This document shows, in pieces, positions 43,810 through 55,794 of a stretch of 64,000 nucleotides of DNA. A program made the position numbers and the translations under genes. This DNA comes from Siphlonurus alternatus (Eukaryota > Arthropoda > Insecta > Ephemeroptera > Siphlonuridae). The notes under the pieces are model-generated. The model was given only the letters and a program-made list of their open reading frames with translations, searched no databases and was not told where the DNA came from. The stretch's first letter is position 1. Each line of letters opens with the position of its first letter. Where the stretch lies: assembly GCA_949825025.1 (NCBI GenBank), contig OX463780.1, forward strand, positions 50,161,488 to 50,225,487, in the 5' to 3' direction.

Positions 43810-45230
43810 TCAAATCAATTCAATTTTAAATCAATTCAAATCAATTCAATTCATTTATTCAATTTAATTCAATTCAATTCAATGCAGTTCAATTCAAATC
43901 AATTCAATTCAATTTCATTCAATTCAAATCAATTCAATTCATTTATTCAATTCATTCAATTCAAGTCAATTCAATTTAAATCAATTCAAATTAATTCAAT
44001 TCATTTATTCAATTCAATTCAATGCAGTTCAGTTCATTTATTCAATTCAATTCACTTATTTAATTCAAATCAATTCAATTCATTCATTCAATTCATTTAT
44101 TCAATTCATTTATTCAATTCAAATCAAGTCAATTTATTTATTCAATTCATTCAATTCAAGTCAATTCAAATCAATTCAATTCAAATCAATTCAATTCATT
44201 TATTCAATTCAAGTCAATTCAATTCAATCAATTCAAATCAATTCAATTCATTTATTCAATTCAAGTCAATTCAATTCAAATCAATTCAATTTGTTTCAAT
44301 TCAAATCAATTCAATTCATTTTTCAATTGATTCAATTCAAGTCAATTCAATTTAAATCAATTCAATTCAATTATTTAATTCAAGTCAATTCAATTCAATC
44401 AATTCAAATCAATTCAATTCAAATCAATTCAATTCGATTCAATTCAAATCAATTTAAGTCAATTCAATTCATTTATTCAATTTATTTCAATTTAATTCAA
44501 TTCAAGTCAATTCAATTTAAATCAATTCAAATTAATTCAATTCATTTATTCAATTCAATTCAATGCAGTTCAGTTCATTTATTCAATTCAATTCACTTAT
44601 TTAATTCAATTCAATTCAATTCATTTATTCAATTCATTTATTCAATTCAATTCAATTTAATTCAATTCAATTCAATTCAATTTAATTCAATTCAATTCAA
44701 TTCATTTATTCAATTCATTCAATTCAATTCAATTTAAATCAATTCAAATTAATTCAATTCATTTATTCAATTCAATTCAATTCAATTCACTTATTTAATT
44801 CAATTCACTTATTTAATTCAATTCAATTCAATTCATTTATTCAATTCATTCAATTCAAGTCAATTCAATTCAAATCAATTCAATTCGATTCAATTAAAAT
44901 CAATTTAATTCAATTTAATTCAATTCAAATTAATTTAATTCATTTATTCAATTGATCCAATTCAAGTCAATTCAATTCAAATCAAATCAATTCAATTCAA
45001 ATCAATTCAATTCAAATCAATTCAATTCAATTCAATTTAATTTAATTTAATTCAATTCAAATCAATTCAATTCTTTTATTCAATTCATTCAAGTCAATTC
45101 AATTCAAATCAATTTAATTTATATCAGTTCAAATCAATTAAAATTTATTCAATTCATTTATTAAATTCAATTCAATTCAATTCAAATCAATGCAATTCAA
45201 TTCATTTATTCAATTCAATTCAATTCAATT
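43810..45230. repeat. Satellite block also found at 49,740-51,345
   Basis: Contains CAATTTTAAATC, TGCAGTTCAGTTC, the rare TTTGTTTCAATTC (44,291) and TTGATCCAATTC. All recur at offset 5,933, rising to 6,111 after about 44,450, where this copy lacks about 178 bp of TTTAA/TTCGATT-region sequence. TTTGTTTCAATTC is a private marker of these two copies. Confidence 0.7.
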
Positions 45231-45444
45231 CAAATCAATTCAAATCAATTCAATTTATTTATTCAATTCAATTCAATTCAATGCAGTTCAATTCAAATCA
45301 ATTCAATTCAATTCATTTATTCAATTCAATTCAATTCACTTATTTAATTCAATTCAATTCAATTCATTTATTCAATTCAATTCAAATCAAGTCAATTTAT
45401 TTATTCAATTCATTCAATTCAAGTCAATTCAAATCAATTCAAGT

Positions 45445-48400
45445 CAATTCAATTCAAATCAATTTAATTTATATCAGTTCAAATCAATTAAAATTTATTC
45501 AATTCATTTATTAAATTCAATTCAATTCAAATCAATGCAATTCAATTCATTTATTCAATTCAATTCAATTCAATTCAATTCAATTCAATTCATTCATTCA
45601 ATTCATTTATTCAATTCAATTCAATTCATTTCAATTTAATTTATTTCAATTCAATTTAATTCAATTCAAATCAATTCAATTCATTTATTCAATTCAAGTT
45701 AATTCAATTCAATCAATTCAAATCAATTCAAATCAAACCAAATCAATTCAATTCATTTATTCAATTCATTTCAATTCAAATCAATTCAAATCAATTCAAT
45801 TCAAATCAATTCAAATCAATTCAATTCAAATCAATTCAATTCATTTATTCAATTCAATTCAATTCAATTCAATGCAGTTCAATTCAAATCAATTCAATTC
45901 AATTCAATTCAATTCACTTATTTAATTCAATTCAATTCATTTATTCAATTCAATTCAAATCAAGTCAATTTATTTATTCAATTCATTCAATTCAAGTCAA
46001 TTCAATTCCAATCAATTCAATTCAATTCAATTCAATTCAATTCAATTAAAATCAATTCAATTCAATTTAAATCAATTCAATTCAATTCATTTATTCAATT
46101 CATTCAATTTAAGTCAATTCAATTCAAATCAATTCAATTCAAATCAATTCAAATCAATTCAATTCATTTATTCAATTCAATTCAATTCAATGCAGTTCAA
46201 TTCAAATCAATTCAATTCAATTCATTTATTCAATTCAATTCAATTCACTTATTTAATTCAATTCAATTCAATTCATTTATTCAATTCAATTCAAATCAAG
46301 TCAATTTATTTATTCAATTCATTCAATTCAAGTCAATTCAATTCCAATCAATTCAATTCAATTCAATTCAATTCAATTCAATTCAATTCAAATCAATTCA
46401 ATTCAATTTAAATCAATTCAATTCAATTCATTTATTCAATTCATTCAATTTAAGTCAATTCAATTCAAATCAATTCAATTCAATTCAAATCAATTCAAAT
46501 CAATTCAAATCAATTCAATTCATTTATTCAATTCAATTCAATTCAATGCAGTTCAATTCAAATCAATTCAATTCAATTCATTTATTCAATTCAATTCAAT
46601 TCACTTATTTAATTCAATTCAATTCAATTCATTTATTCAATTCAATTCAAATCAAGTCAATTTATTTATTCAATTCATTCAATTCAAGTCAATTCAAATC
46701 AATTCAATTCAATTCAATTCAAATCAATTCTATTCAATTTCATTCAATTCAATTCAATTATTCAATTCATTTATTTCAAGTCAATTCAATTCAATTCAAT
46801 TTAATTCAATTCAAATCAATTCAAATCAATTCAAATCAATTCAAATCAATTCAAATTTATTCAATTCATTTATTCAATTCAATTCAATTCATTTATTAAA
46901 TTCATTCAATTCAAGTCAATTCAAATCAATTTAATTCAATTTAATTCAATTCAAATCAATTCAATTCATTTATTCAATTGATTCAATTCAAGTCAATTCA
47001 ATTCAAATCAATTCAATTCAATTCATTCATTCAATTCATTTATTCAATTCAATTCAATTTAATTCAATTCAATTCAATATAATTTAATTCAATTCATTTA
47101 TTCAATTCAATTCAATTTATTTCAAGTCAATTTATTTCAATTCAATTTAATTCAATTCAATTCAAATCAATTCAATTCATTTATTCAATTCAAGGCAATT
47201 TAATTCAATCAATTCAAATCAATTCAATTCAAATCAATTCAAATCAATTCAATTCATTTATTCAATTCAATTAAATGCAGTTCAATTCAAATCAATTCAA
47301 TTCAAGTCATTTATTTAATTCAATTCAATTCACTTATTTAATTCAATTCACTTATTTAATTCAATTCAATTCAATTCATTTATTCAATTCAATTCAAATC
47401 AAGTCAATTTATTTATTCAATTCAAGTCAATTCAATTCAAATCAATTCAATTCGATTCAATTCAAATCAATTTAATTCAATTTAATTCAATTCAAATCAA
47501 TTCAATTCAATTCAATTCAATTCAATTCAATTCAATTCAATTCAATTCAATTCAATTTAATTCAATTCAAATCAATTCAATTCTTTTATTCAATTCATTC
47601 AATTCAAGTCAATTCAATTCAAATCAATTTAATTTATATCAATTCAAATCAATTCAAATTTATTCAATTCATTTATTCAATTCAATTCAATTCAAATCAA
47701 TGCAATTCAATTCATTTATTCAATTCAATTCAATTCAATTCAATTCAATTCAAATCAATTCAATTCATTTATTCAATTCAATTCAATTCAATTTAATTTA
47801 ATTCAATTCATTTATTCAATTCAATTCAAATCAATGCAATTCAATTCATTTATTCAATTCAATTCAATTCAATTCAATTCATTCAATTCATTTATTCAAT
47901 TCAATTCAATTCAATTCAATTTAATTTAATTCAATTCATTTATTCAATTCAATTCAATTTATTTCAATTCAATTTAATTCAATTCAAATCAATTCAATTC
48001 ATTTATTCAATTCAATTCAATTCAATCAATTCAAATCAATTCAATTCAAATAAATTCAAATCAATTCAATTCATTTATTCAATTCATTTCAATTCAAATC
48101 AATTCAATTCAAATCAATTCAAATCAATTCAATTCATTTATTCAATTCAATTCAATTCAATTCAATTCAATTCAATTCAATGCAGTTCAATTCAAATCAA
48201 TTCAATTCAATTCAATTCAATTCATTTATTCAATTCAATTCACTTATTTAATTCAATTCAATTCAATTCATTTATTCAATTCAATTCAAATCAAGTCAAT
48301 TTATTTATTCAATTCATTCAATTCAAGTCAATTCAATTCAATTCAAATCAATTCAATTCAATTCAATTCAATTCAAATCAATTCAATTCAATTCATTTAT

Positions 48401-49990
48401 TCAATTCATTCAATTTAAGTCAATTCAATTCAAATCAATTCAATTCAATTCAATTCAAATCAATTCAAATCAATTCATTTATTTAATTCAATTCAATTCA
48501 ATGCAGTTCAATTCAAATCAATTCAATTCAATTCATTTATTCAATTCAATTCAATTCAATTCAAATCAATTCAATTCATTTATTCAATTCAATGCAATTC
48601 AGTTCAATCCAATCCAATCCAATCCAATGCAATCCAATTCAATTTTATTCAATTCATTTATTCAATTCAATTCATTTATTCAATTCAATTCTATTCTATT
48701 CAATTCAAATCAATTCAATTCAATTCATTTATTCAATTCATTTATTCAATTCAATTCAATTCAATTAATTTAATTCAATTCATTTATTCAATTCAATTCA
48801 ATTTATTTCAATTCAATTCAATTCAATCAATTCAAATCAATTCAATTCAAATCAATTCAAATCAATTCAATTCATTTATTCAATTCAATTCAATTCAAAT
48901 CAATTCAATTTAATTCAATTTAATTTAATTTAATTTAATTTAATTCAATTCAATTCAATTCTTTTATTCAATTCATTCAATTCAAGTCAATTCAATTCAA
49001 ATCAATTTAATTTAATTCAATTCAAATCAATTCAAATTTATTCACTTCATTTATTCAATTCAATTCAATTCAATTCAATTCAAATAAATGCAATTCAATT
49101 CATTTATTCAATTCCATTCAATTCAATTCAAATCAATTCAATTCATTCATTCAATTCATTTATTCAATTCATTTATTCAATTCAAATCAAGTCAATTTAT
49201 TTATTCAATTCATTCAATTCAAGTCAATTCAAATCAATTCAAATCAATTCAATTCATTTATTCAATTCAAGTCAATTCAATTCAATCAATTCAAATCAAT
49301 TCAATTTGATTCAATTCAAATCAATTCAATTCATTTTTCAATTGATTCAATTCAAGTCAATTCAATTTAAATCAATTCAATTCAATTATTTAATTCAAGT
49401 CAATTCAATTCAATCAATTCAAATCAATTCAATTCAAATCAATTCAATTCGATTCAATTCAAATCAATTTAATTCAATTTAATTCAATTCAAATCAATTC
49501 AATTCATTTATTCAATTGATTCAATTCAAGTCAATTCAATTTAAATCAATTCAATTCAATTCAAATCAATTCAATTCATTCATTCAATTCATTTATTCAA
49601 TTCAATTTAATTCAATTCAATTCAATTTAATTTAATTCAATTCATTTATTCAATTTATTTCAATTTAATTCAATTCAAATCAATTCAATTCAAATCAATT
49701 CAATTCAAATCAATTCAATTCATTTATTCAATTCATTTCAATTCAAATCAATTCAATTTTAAATCAATTCAAATCAATTCAATTCATTTATTCAATTTAA
49801 TTCAATTCAATTCAATGCAGTTCAATTCAAATCAATTCAATTCAATTTCATTCAATTCAAATCAATTCAATTCATTTATTCAATTCATTCAATTCAAGTC
49901 AATTCAATTTAAATCAATTCAAATTAATTCAATTCATTTATTCAATTCAATTCAATGCAGTTCAGTTCATTTATTCAATTCAATTCACTT
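45445..49990. repeat. Macro-block, copy B
   Basis: Same internal order as copy A. It includes the unoccupied LINE target site (45,920-45,924), CAAGTCATTTATTTAATTC (about 47,305) and an AATCC cluster (48,606). It differs from A by a CAAGGC step at about 47,190 and by ATTTTAAATC near 49,755. Confidence 0.75.
48606..48635. repeat. (AATCC)n landmark cluster 9
   Basis: 30-bp cluster in macro-block B, 7,856 bases after cluster 8, sharing its doubled TTCTATTC. Confidence 0.9.
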
Positions 49991-51345
49991 ATTTAATTCA
50001 AATCAATTCAATTCATTCATTCAATTCATTTATTCAATTCATTTATTCAATTCAAATCAAGTCAATTTATTTATTCAATTCATTCAATTCAAGTCAATTC
50101 AAATCAATTCAATTCAAATCAATTCAATTCATTTATTCAATTCAAGTCAATTCAATTCAATCAATTCAAATCAATTCAATTCATTTATTCAATTCAAGTC
50201 AATTCAATTCAAATCAATTCAATTTGTTTCAATTCAAATCAATTCAATTCATTTTTCAATTGATTCAATTCAAGTCAATTCAATTTAAATCAATTCAATT
50301 CAATTATTTAATTCAAGTCAATTCAATTCAATCAATTCAAATCAATTCAATTCAAATCAATTCAATTCGATTCAATTCAAATCAATTTAATTCAATTTAA
50401 TTCAATTTAATTCAATTTAATTCAAATCAATTCAATTCATTTATTCAATTGATTCAATTCAAGTCAATTCAATTTAAATCAATTCAATTCAATTCAAATC
50501 AATTCAATTCATTCATTCAATTCATTTATTCAATTCAATTTAATTCAATTCAATTCAATTTAATTTAATTCAATTCATTTATTCAATTTATTTCAATTTA
50601 ATTCAATTCAAGTCAATTCAATTTAAATCAATTCAAATTAATTCAATTCATTTATTCAATTCAATTCAATGCAGTTCAGTTCATTTATTCAATTCAATTC
50701 ACTTATTTAATTCAATTCAATTCAATTCATTTATTCAATTCATTTATTCAATTCAATTCAATTTAATTCAATTCAATTCAATTCAATTTAATTCAATTCA
50801 ATTCAATTCATTTATTCAATTCATTCAATTCAATTCAATTCAATTTAAATCAATTCAAATTAATTCAATTCATTTATTCAATTCAATTCAATTCAATTCA
50901 CTTATTTAATTCAATTCACTTATTTAATTCAATTCAATTCAATTCATTTATTCAATTCATTCAATTCAAGTCAATTCAATTCAAATCAATTCAATTCGAT
51001 TCAATTAAAATCAATTTAATTCAATTTAATTCAATTCAAATTAATTTAATTCATTTATTCAATTGATCCAATTCAAGTCAATTCAATTCAAATCAAATCA
51101 ATTCAATTCAAATCAATTCAATTCAAATCAATTCAATTCAATTCAATTTAATTTAATTTAATTCAATTCAAATCAATTCAATTCTTTTATTCAATTCATT
51201 CAAGTCAATTCAATTCAAATCAATTTAATTTATATCAGTTCAAATCAATTAAAATTTATTCAATTCATTTATTAAATTCAATTCAATTCAATTCAAATCA
51301 ATGCAATTCAATTCATTTATTCAATTCAATTCAATTCAATTCAAT
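49740..51345. repeat. Second copy of the 43,810-45,230 block
   Basis: Carries TTTGTTTCAATTC (50,224) and TTGATCCAATTC (about 51,063) as in the partner copy, plus the extra segment near 50,400-50,580 that the partner lacks. It joins macro-block B to macro-block C. Confidence 0.7.
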
Positions 51346-51700
51346 TCAATTCAATTCAATTCATTCATTCAATTCATTTATTCAATTCATTTCAATTTAA
51401 TTTATTTCAATTCAATTTAATTCAATTCAAATCAATTCAATTCATTTATTCAATTCAAGTCAATTCAATTCAATTCAATCAATTCAAATCAATTCAAATC
51501 AAACCAAATCAATTCAATTCATTTATTCAATTCATTTCAATTCAAATCAATTCAATTCAAATCAATTCAAATCAATTCAAATCAATTCAATTCAAATCAA
51601 TTCAAATCAATTCAATTCATTTATTCAATTCAATTCAATTCAATTCAATGCAGTTCAATTCAAATCAATTCAATTCAATTCAATATAATTCAATTCACTT

Positions 51701-51705
51701 ATTTA
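51701..51705. repeat. Target-site duplication ATTTA, copy at the element's 3' side
   Basis: ATTTA follows CACTT here and recurs at 53,346-53,350 after the element. The unoccupied paralogues at 38,079-38,083 and 45,920-45,924 have a single ATTTA between CACTT and ATTCAATTC. Confidence 0.8.
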
Positions 51706-51727
51706 TTTATTTATTTATTTTTATTTT
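51706..51727 (-). other. LINE 3' tail, (TAAA)n type
   Basis: On the element strand this reads as an A-rich tail of TAAA steps (ATTT steps on +), ending against the target duplication. Because ATTTA itself matches the tail repeat, the exact tail/target boundary is ambiguous by a few bases. Confidence 0.8.
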
Positions 51728-51922
51728 GGAACTTCTTTTTGGTTGTACAAGACAAACATATGTTCAAGTCAAAATTGGACAAAATACAACATAAAAACAT
51801 CAAACTTAAACACATTTACATAAGTTATTTAACACTATCAAACACAATCACTGACAATAATAATAAAAACAAAATACAAGCCAAAGTCACCATTAATACT
51901 GATAAATTTTAGTTTATGTGGA

Positions 51923-51924
51923 AC

Positions 51925-51957
<33 letters not shown>

Positions 51958-51992
51958 CATACATATATATATATACATACATACATACACAT

Positions 51993-52037
<45 letters not shown>

Positions 52038-52100
52038 CACATACACATATACACACACATACATATATGCATACATACACATACATACATATATATATAT
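51923..52100. repeat. (TA)n/(CATA)n/(CA)n compound microsatellite in the LINE 3' UTR
   Basis: About 180 bp of alternating TA, CATA and CA tracts on the + strand. It differs in composition from both the satellite and the RT gene. It lies inside the element and not at its 3' edge, so it is part of the 3' UTR and not the priming tail. It is likely polymorphic in length. Confidence 0.95.
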
Positions 52101-52142
52101 CAGTCAATACAATGTATATGTAAATTTATAATTTTGTTTATT

Positions 52143-53327
52143 TTATAATCCTGATAATACTTTTTCAGACATTTTATTACTCTCAAAAGCTTTAATAGAG
52201 TAAAACTCTTTATTGATCAATACATTCTTTAATTTTGTGCGAAAAAGTTTACTGGTTTTTATTTCTTTCAAACATGCTGGTAAAAATTCATAAAATTTTG
52301 CTGTTTGATACATTGCACAGTTTTTGAAAAATTGTGTGTTATGTCTTTCAGTAACTACATTCGATTTATTCCTAGTATTATAGTCATGATAGCCATCATT
52401 CTGAACATAAAAATTTGGATGATTTTTTTTGAATGAGGCACAATTTAAAATATAAATGCAAGGGACAGTTAACATTTTATTAGCCTTAAAATGTGAAACA
52501 CACGACTGTCCTTTTGGTATTCTTAAAATCGTTCTAAGTGCTCTCTTTTGCAAAACAAAACATCGATTCAATAGTTCCGATTTACATCCCCAATTTATTA
52601 TGCCATATGCCAAATGTGGATAAACATACGCATAATATATGGTTAGCAAGGTTTCATGAGATACATGATTCCTGATTGTATATAACATAAAATTGGCCGA
52701 ATTTATCTTCTTACAAATCGCATTTACATGTAAAGACCAATCCAAACTTTCATTAATGTGTAGACCAAGAAACTTAACAGACTCTGCTCTTTTAATTGTT
52801 TTCCCGGCTAATTGCAACAAATAACTATTCAAAGGGATTTGTCTAGGGGAATGAAATTGGATGTATTCGGTTTTAGTTGAATTTAATATTAGCTTATTAT
52901 TTGTACACCATGTATGTACCTCTTCAATAGTAAGTTTAATCTTACGAATTAATTCATCTTCGGCTTCTGCTGTGATTATAGCTGTAATATCATCAGCATA
53001 CTTTACTAATACCGCATTCTTGACATGATCTGATAAGTCATTTGTTCCTGTATTAAACAATGTGGCTGACATTTTTCCTCCTTGAGGAATTCCAAGTGTA
53101 ATCGGTAATTTGTCTGATTTATATGTAATATTTTGGCCGTTAGAATTTGAATTTAATTCAACATATTGTTGTCTGTTAGTTAGATATGAATCTAATAGAT
53201 TACGACTCGAAACTCCTATTCCCATGTTATCAAATTTATTCAATAATACATCTTTATTTAGACTATCAAACGCTTTAGATAAATCAAAAAATATTGCAAC
53301 GCAAAATAGTTTATTATCTATTGCCAT
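52143..53327 (-). CDS. Non-LTR retrotransposon reverse transcriptase, C-terminal part (N-terminally truncated)
   Basis: A 394-residue open frame for the polymerase of a LINE, which would copy element RNA into DNA at a nicked target. Visible in order: RT motif A FDLSKAFD (14-21, catalytic Asp15), motif B GIPQGG (79-84), motif C YADD (110-113, the catalytic Asp pair), the [14 protein letters not shown] segment (140-153), the VKFLGLHI thumb-side motif (184-191), [12 protein letters not shown] (236-247), then a C-terminal region with YHDYNTRNK (313-321), LPACLKEI (349-356) and [10 protein letters not shown] (362-371). These match the general layout of Jockey/CR1-type RTs. The start is not a real initiation site: the frame continues upstream without a stop as N-L-L-S-H-V-Y to the element edge near 53,345, and S-H-V-Y-M-A-I-D-N fits RT sequence that normally precedes motif A. 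Full-length relatives are usually two to three times longer. There is no frameshift or internal stop, so the copy is young. It sits alone in the satellite with no promoter evident. Confidence 0.93.
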   Translation of the reverse strand: MAIDNKLFCVAIFFDLSKAFDSLNKDVLLNKFDNMGIGVSSRNLLDSYLTNRQQYVELNSNSNGQNITYKSDKLPITLGIPQGGKMSATLFNTGTNDLSDHVKNAVLVKYADDITAIITAEAEDELIRKIKLTIEEVHTWCTNNKLILNSTKTEYIQFHSPRQIPLNSYLLQLAGKTIKRAESVKFLGLHINESLDWSLHVNAICKKINSANFMLYTIRNHVSHETLLTIYYAYVYPHLAYGIINWGCKSELLNRCFVLQKRALRTILRIPKGQSCVSHFKANKMLTVPCIYILNCASFKKNHPNFYVQNDGYHDYNTRNKSNVVTERHNTQFFKNCAMYQTAKFYEFLPACLKEIKTSKLFRTKLKNVLINKEFYSIKAFESNKMSEKVLSGL

Positions 53328-53345
53328 ATAAACGTGGCTTAAAAG

Positions 53346-53350
53346 ATTTA
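53346..53350. repeat. Target-site duplication ATTTA, copy at the element's 5' side
   Basis: Second copy of the 5-bp duplication, after which the satellite continues in the order seen from 45,925. The base before it (G at 53,345) differs from the T before the first copy, so the match stops at 5 bp. Confidence 0.8.
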
Positions 53351-55794
53351 ATTCAATTCAATTCATTTATTCAATTCAATTCAAATCAAGTCAATTTATT
53401 TATTCAATTCATTCAATTCAAGTCAATTCAATTCCAATCAATTCAATTCAATTCAATTCAATTCAATTAAAATCAATTCAATTCAATTTAAATCAATTCA
53501 ATTCAATTCATTTATTCAATTCATTCAATTTAAGTCAATTCAATTAAAATCAATTCAATTCAATTCAAATCAATTCAAATCAATTCAATTCATTTATTCA
53601 ATTCAATTCAATTCAATGCAGTTCAATTCAAATCAATTCAATTCAATTCATTTATTCAATTCAATTCAATTCACTTATTTAATTCAATTCAATTCAATTC
53701 ATTTATTCAATTCAATTCAAATCAAGTCAATTTGATTTATTCAATTCATTCAATTCAAGTCAATTCAATTCCAATCAATTCAATTCAATTCAATTCAATT
53801 CAATTCAATTCAATTCAATTCAAATCAATTCAATTTAAATCAATTCAATTCAATTCATTTATTCAATTCATTCAATTTAAGTCAATTCAATTCAAATCAA
53901 TTCAATTCAATTCAAATCAATTCAAATCAATTCAATTTATTTATTCAATTCAATTCAATTCAATGCAGTTCAATTCAAATCAATTCAATTCAATTCATTT
54001 ATTCAATTCAATTCAATTCACTTATTTAATTCAATTCAATTCAATTCATTTATTCAATTCAATTCAAATCAAGTCAATTTATTTATTCAATTCATTCAAT
54101 TCAAGTCAATTCAAATCAATTCAATTCAATTCAATTCAAATCAATTCTATTCAATTTCATTCAATTCAATTCAATTATTCAATTCATTTAATTCAAGTCA
54201 ATTCAATTCAATTCAATTTAATTCAATTCAAATCAATTCAAATCAATTCAAATCAATTCAAATCAATTCAAATCAATTCAAATTTATTCAATTCATTTAT
54301 TCAATTCAATTCAATTCAATTCATTTATTAAATTCATTCAATTCAAGTCAATTCAAATCAATTTAATTCAATTTAATTCAATTCAAATCAATTCAATTCA
54401 TTTATTCAATTGATTCAATTCAAGTCAATTCAATTCAAATCAATTCAATTCAATTCATTCATTCAATTCATTTATTCAATTCAATTCAATTTAATTCAAT
54501 TCAATTCAATTCAATATAATTTAATTCAACTCATTTATTCAATTCAATTCAATTTATTTCAAGTCAATTTATTTCAATTCAATTTAATTCAATTCAAATC
54601 AATTCAATTCATTTATTCAATTCAAGTCAATTCAATTCAATCAATTCAAATCAATTCAATTCAAATCAATTCAAATCAATTCAATTCATTTATTCAATTC
54701 AATTAAATGCAGTTCAATTCAAATCAATTCAATTCAAGTCATTTATTTAATTCAATTCAATTCACTTATTTAATTCAATTCACTTATTTAATTCAATTCA
54801 ATTCAATTCATTTATTCAATTCAATTCAAATCAAGTCAATTTATTTATTCAATTCAAGTCAATTCAATTCAAATCAATTCAATTCGATTCAATTCAAATC
54901 AATTTAATTCAATTTAATTCAATTCAAATCAAATCAATTCAATTCAATTCAATTCAATTCAATTCAATTCAATTCAATTCAATTCAATTCAATTTAATTC
55001 AATTCAAATCAATTCAATTCTTTTATTCAATTCATTCAATTCAAGTCAATTCAATTCAAATCAATTTAATTTATATCAGTTCAAATCAATTCAAATTTAT
55101 TCAATTCATTTATTCAATTCAATTCAATTCAAATCAATGAAATTCAATTCATTTATTCAATTCAATTCAATTCAATTCAATTCAATTCAAATCAATTCAA
55201 TTCATTTATTCAATTCAATTCAATTCAATTTAATTTAATTTAATTCAATTCATTTATTCAATTCAATTCAATTCAAATCAATGCAATTCAATTCATTTAT
55301 TCAATTCAATTCAATTCAATTCAATTCATTCAATTCATTTATTCAATTCAATTCAATTCAATTCAATTTAATTTAATTCAATTCATTTATTCAATTCAAT
55401 TCAATTTATTTCAATTCAATTTAATTCAATTCAAATCAATTCAATTCATTTATTCAATTCAATTCAATTCAATCAATTCAAATCAATTCAATTCAAATAA
55501 ATTCAAATCAATTCAATTCATTTATTCAATTCATTTCAATTCAAATCAATTCAATTCAAATCAATTCAAATCAATTCAATTCATTTATTCAATTCAATTC
55601 AATTCAATTCAATGCAGTTCAATTCAAATCAATTCAATTCAATTCAATTCAATTCATTTATTCAATTCAATTCACTTATTTAATTCAATTCAATTCAATT
55701 CATTTATTCAATTCAATTCAAATCAAGTCAATTTATTTATTCAATTCATTCAATTCAAGTCAATTCAATTCAAATCAATTCAATTCAATTCAAT

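Larger units (their letters stand above)
1..51705. repeat. AATTC pentamer satellite array, left arm
   Basis: Continuous simple-sequence satellite whose basic unit on the + strand is TTCAA (equivalently AATTC or CAATT; GAATT on the other strand). Common one-step variants are ATCAA, GTCAA, TTTAA, TGCAA and TGCAG, with frequent octamers TTCATTTA and occasional 4-mers (TCAA, TTCA) that shift the 5-nt phase. The + strand is nearly free of G, so GC content is about 20% or lower. The variants recur in fixed order over hundreds to thousands of bases, which shows higher-order amplification and not independent slippage. No gene, tRNA, rRNA or unrelated insertion is visible in this arm. Long + strand open frames are repeat artefacts, since every frame of the unit is stop-free. 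Established knowledge: such arrays are typical of heterochromatin. Whether this one is pericentromeric, subtelomeric or interstitial cannot be seen. Confidence 0.98.
51706..52142 (-). other. 3' UTR of the LINE fragment
   Basis: About 437 bp between the RT stop codon and the element end. It holds a TTTATT (AATAAA on the element strand) immediately after the stop at 52,137-52,142, a (TA/CATA)n microsatellite in the middle, AT-rich single-copy-looking sequence at 51,728-51,922, and the terminal tail. Small open frames here translate only the microsatellite and are not genes. Confidence 0.85.
51706..53345 (-). mobile_element. 5'-truncated non-LTR (LINE) retrotransposon, Jockey/CR1-like
   Basis: This is the only non-satellite DNA in the window. 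Read on the minus strand it runs from within a reverse-transcriptase domain (53,345), through the stop codon (52,143), a 3' UTR and an A-rich TAAA-type tail (ending at 51,706). The apurinic endonuclease domain, any first ORF and the N-terminal part of the RT are missing, which is the usual 5' truncation from incomplete target-primed reverse transcription. It is bounded by the 5-bp duplication ATTTA (51,701-51,705 and 53,346-53,350). The boundaries are supported by paralogous satellite copies without the element (38,079-38,083 and 45,920-45,924), where CACTT-ATTTA-ATTCAATTC is uninterrupted. Element plus one duplication (1,645 bp) equals the extra distance between matched landmarks either side (7,426 versus 5,781). 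Clade placement is inferred from RT motifs and is only approximate. A 5' truncated copy like this cannot move by its own protein. Confidence 0.92.

Noticed and set aside
1..51705. CRISPR array
   Set aside because: Repeats are 5-8 bp with no unique spacers of constant length, and the retroelement and context are eukaryotic.
51838..52148. Open frames on both strands over the microsatellite (Tyr/Ile/Thr/His-rich)
   Set aside because: They translate the (TA/CATA)n tract in the LINE 3' UTR and show no protein features.
53110..53331. 73-codon + strand frame antisense to the RT
   Set aside because: It is a shadow of the RT gene on the opposite strand, in which conserved RT motifs account for the sequence.
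51706..53345. Intact autonomous retrotransposon
   Set aside because: The endonuclease and the N-terminal RT are absent, and satellite begins immediately beyond 53,345.
51706..53345. LTR retrotransposon or Penelope-like element
   Set aside because: No terminal repeats, integrase, protease or GIY-YIG domain is seen. The A-rich tail, the 5' truncation and the target duplication fit target-primed reverse transcription.
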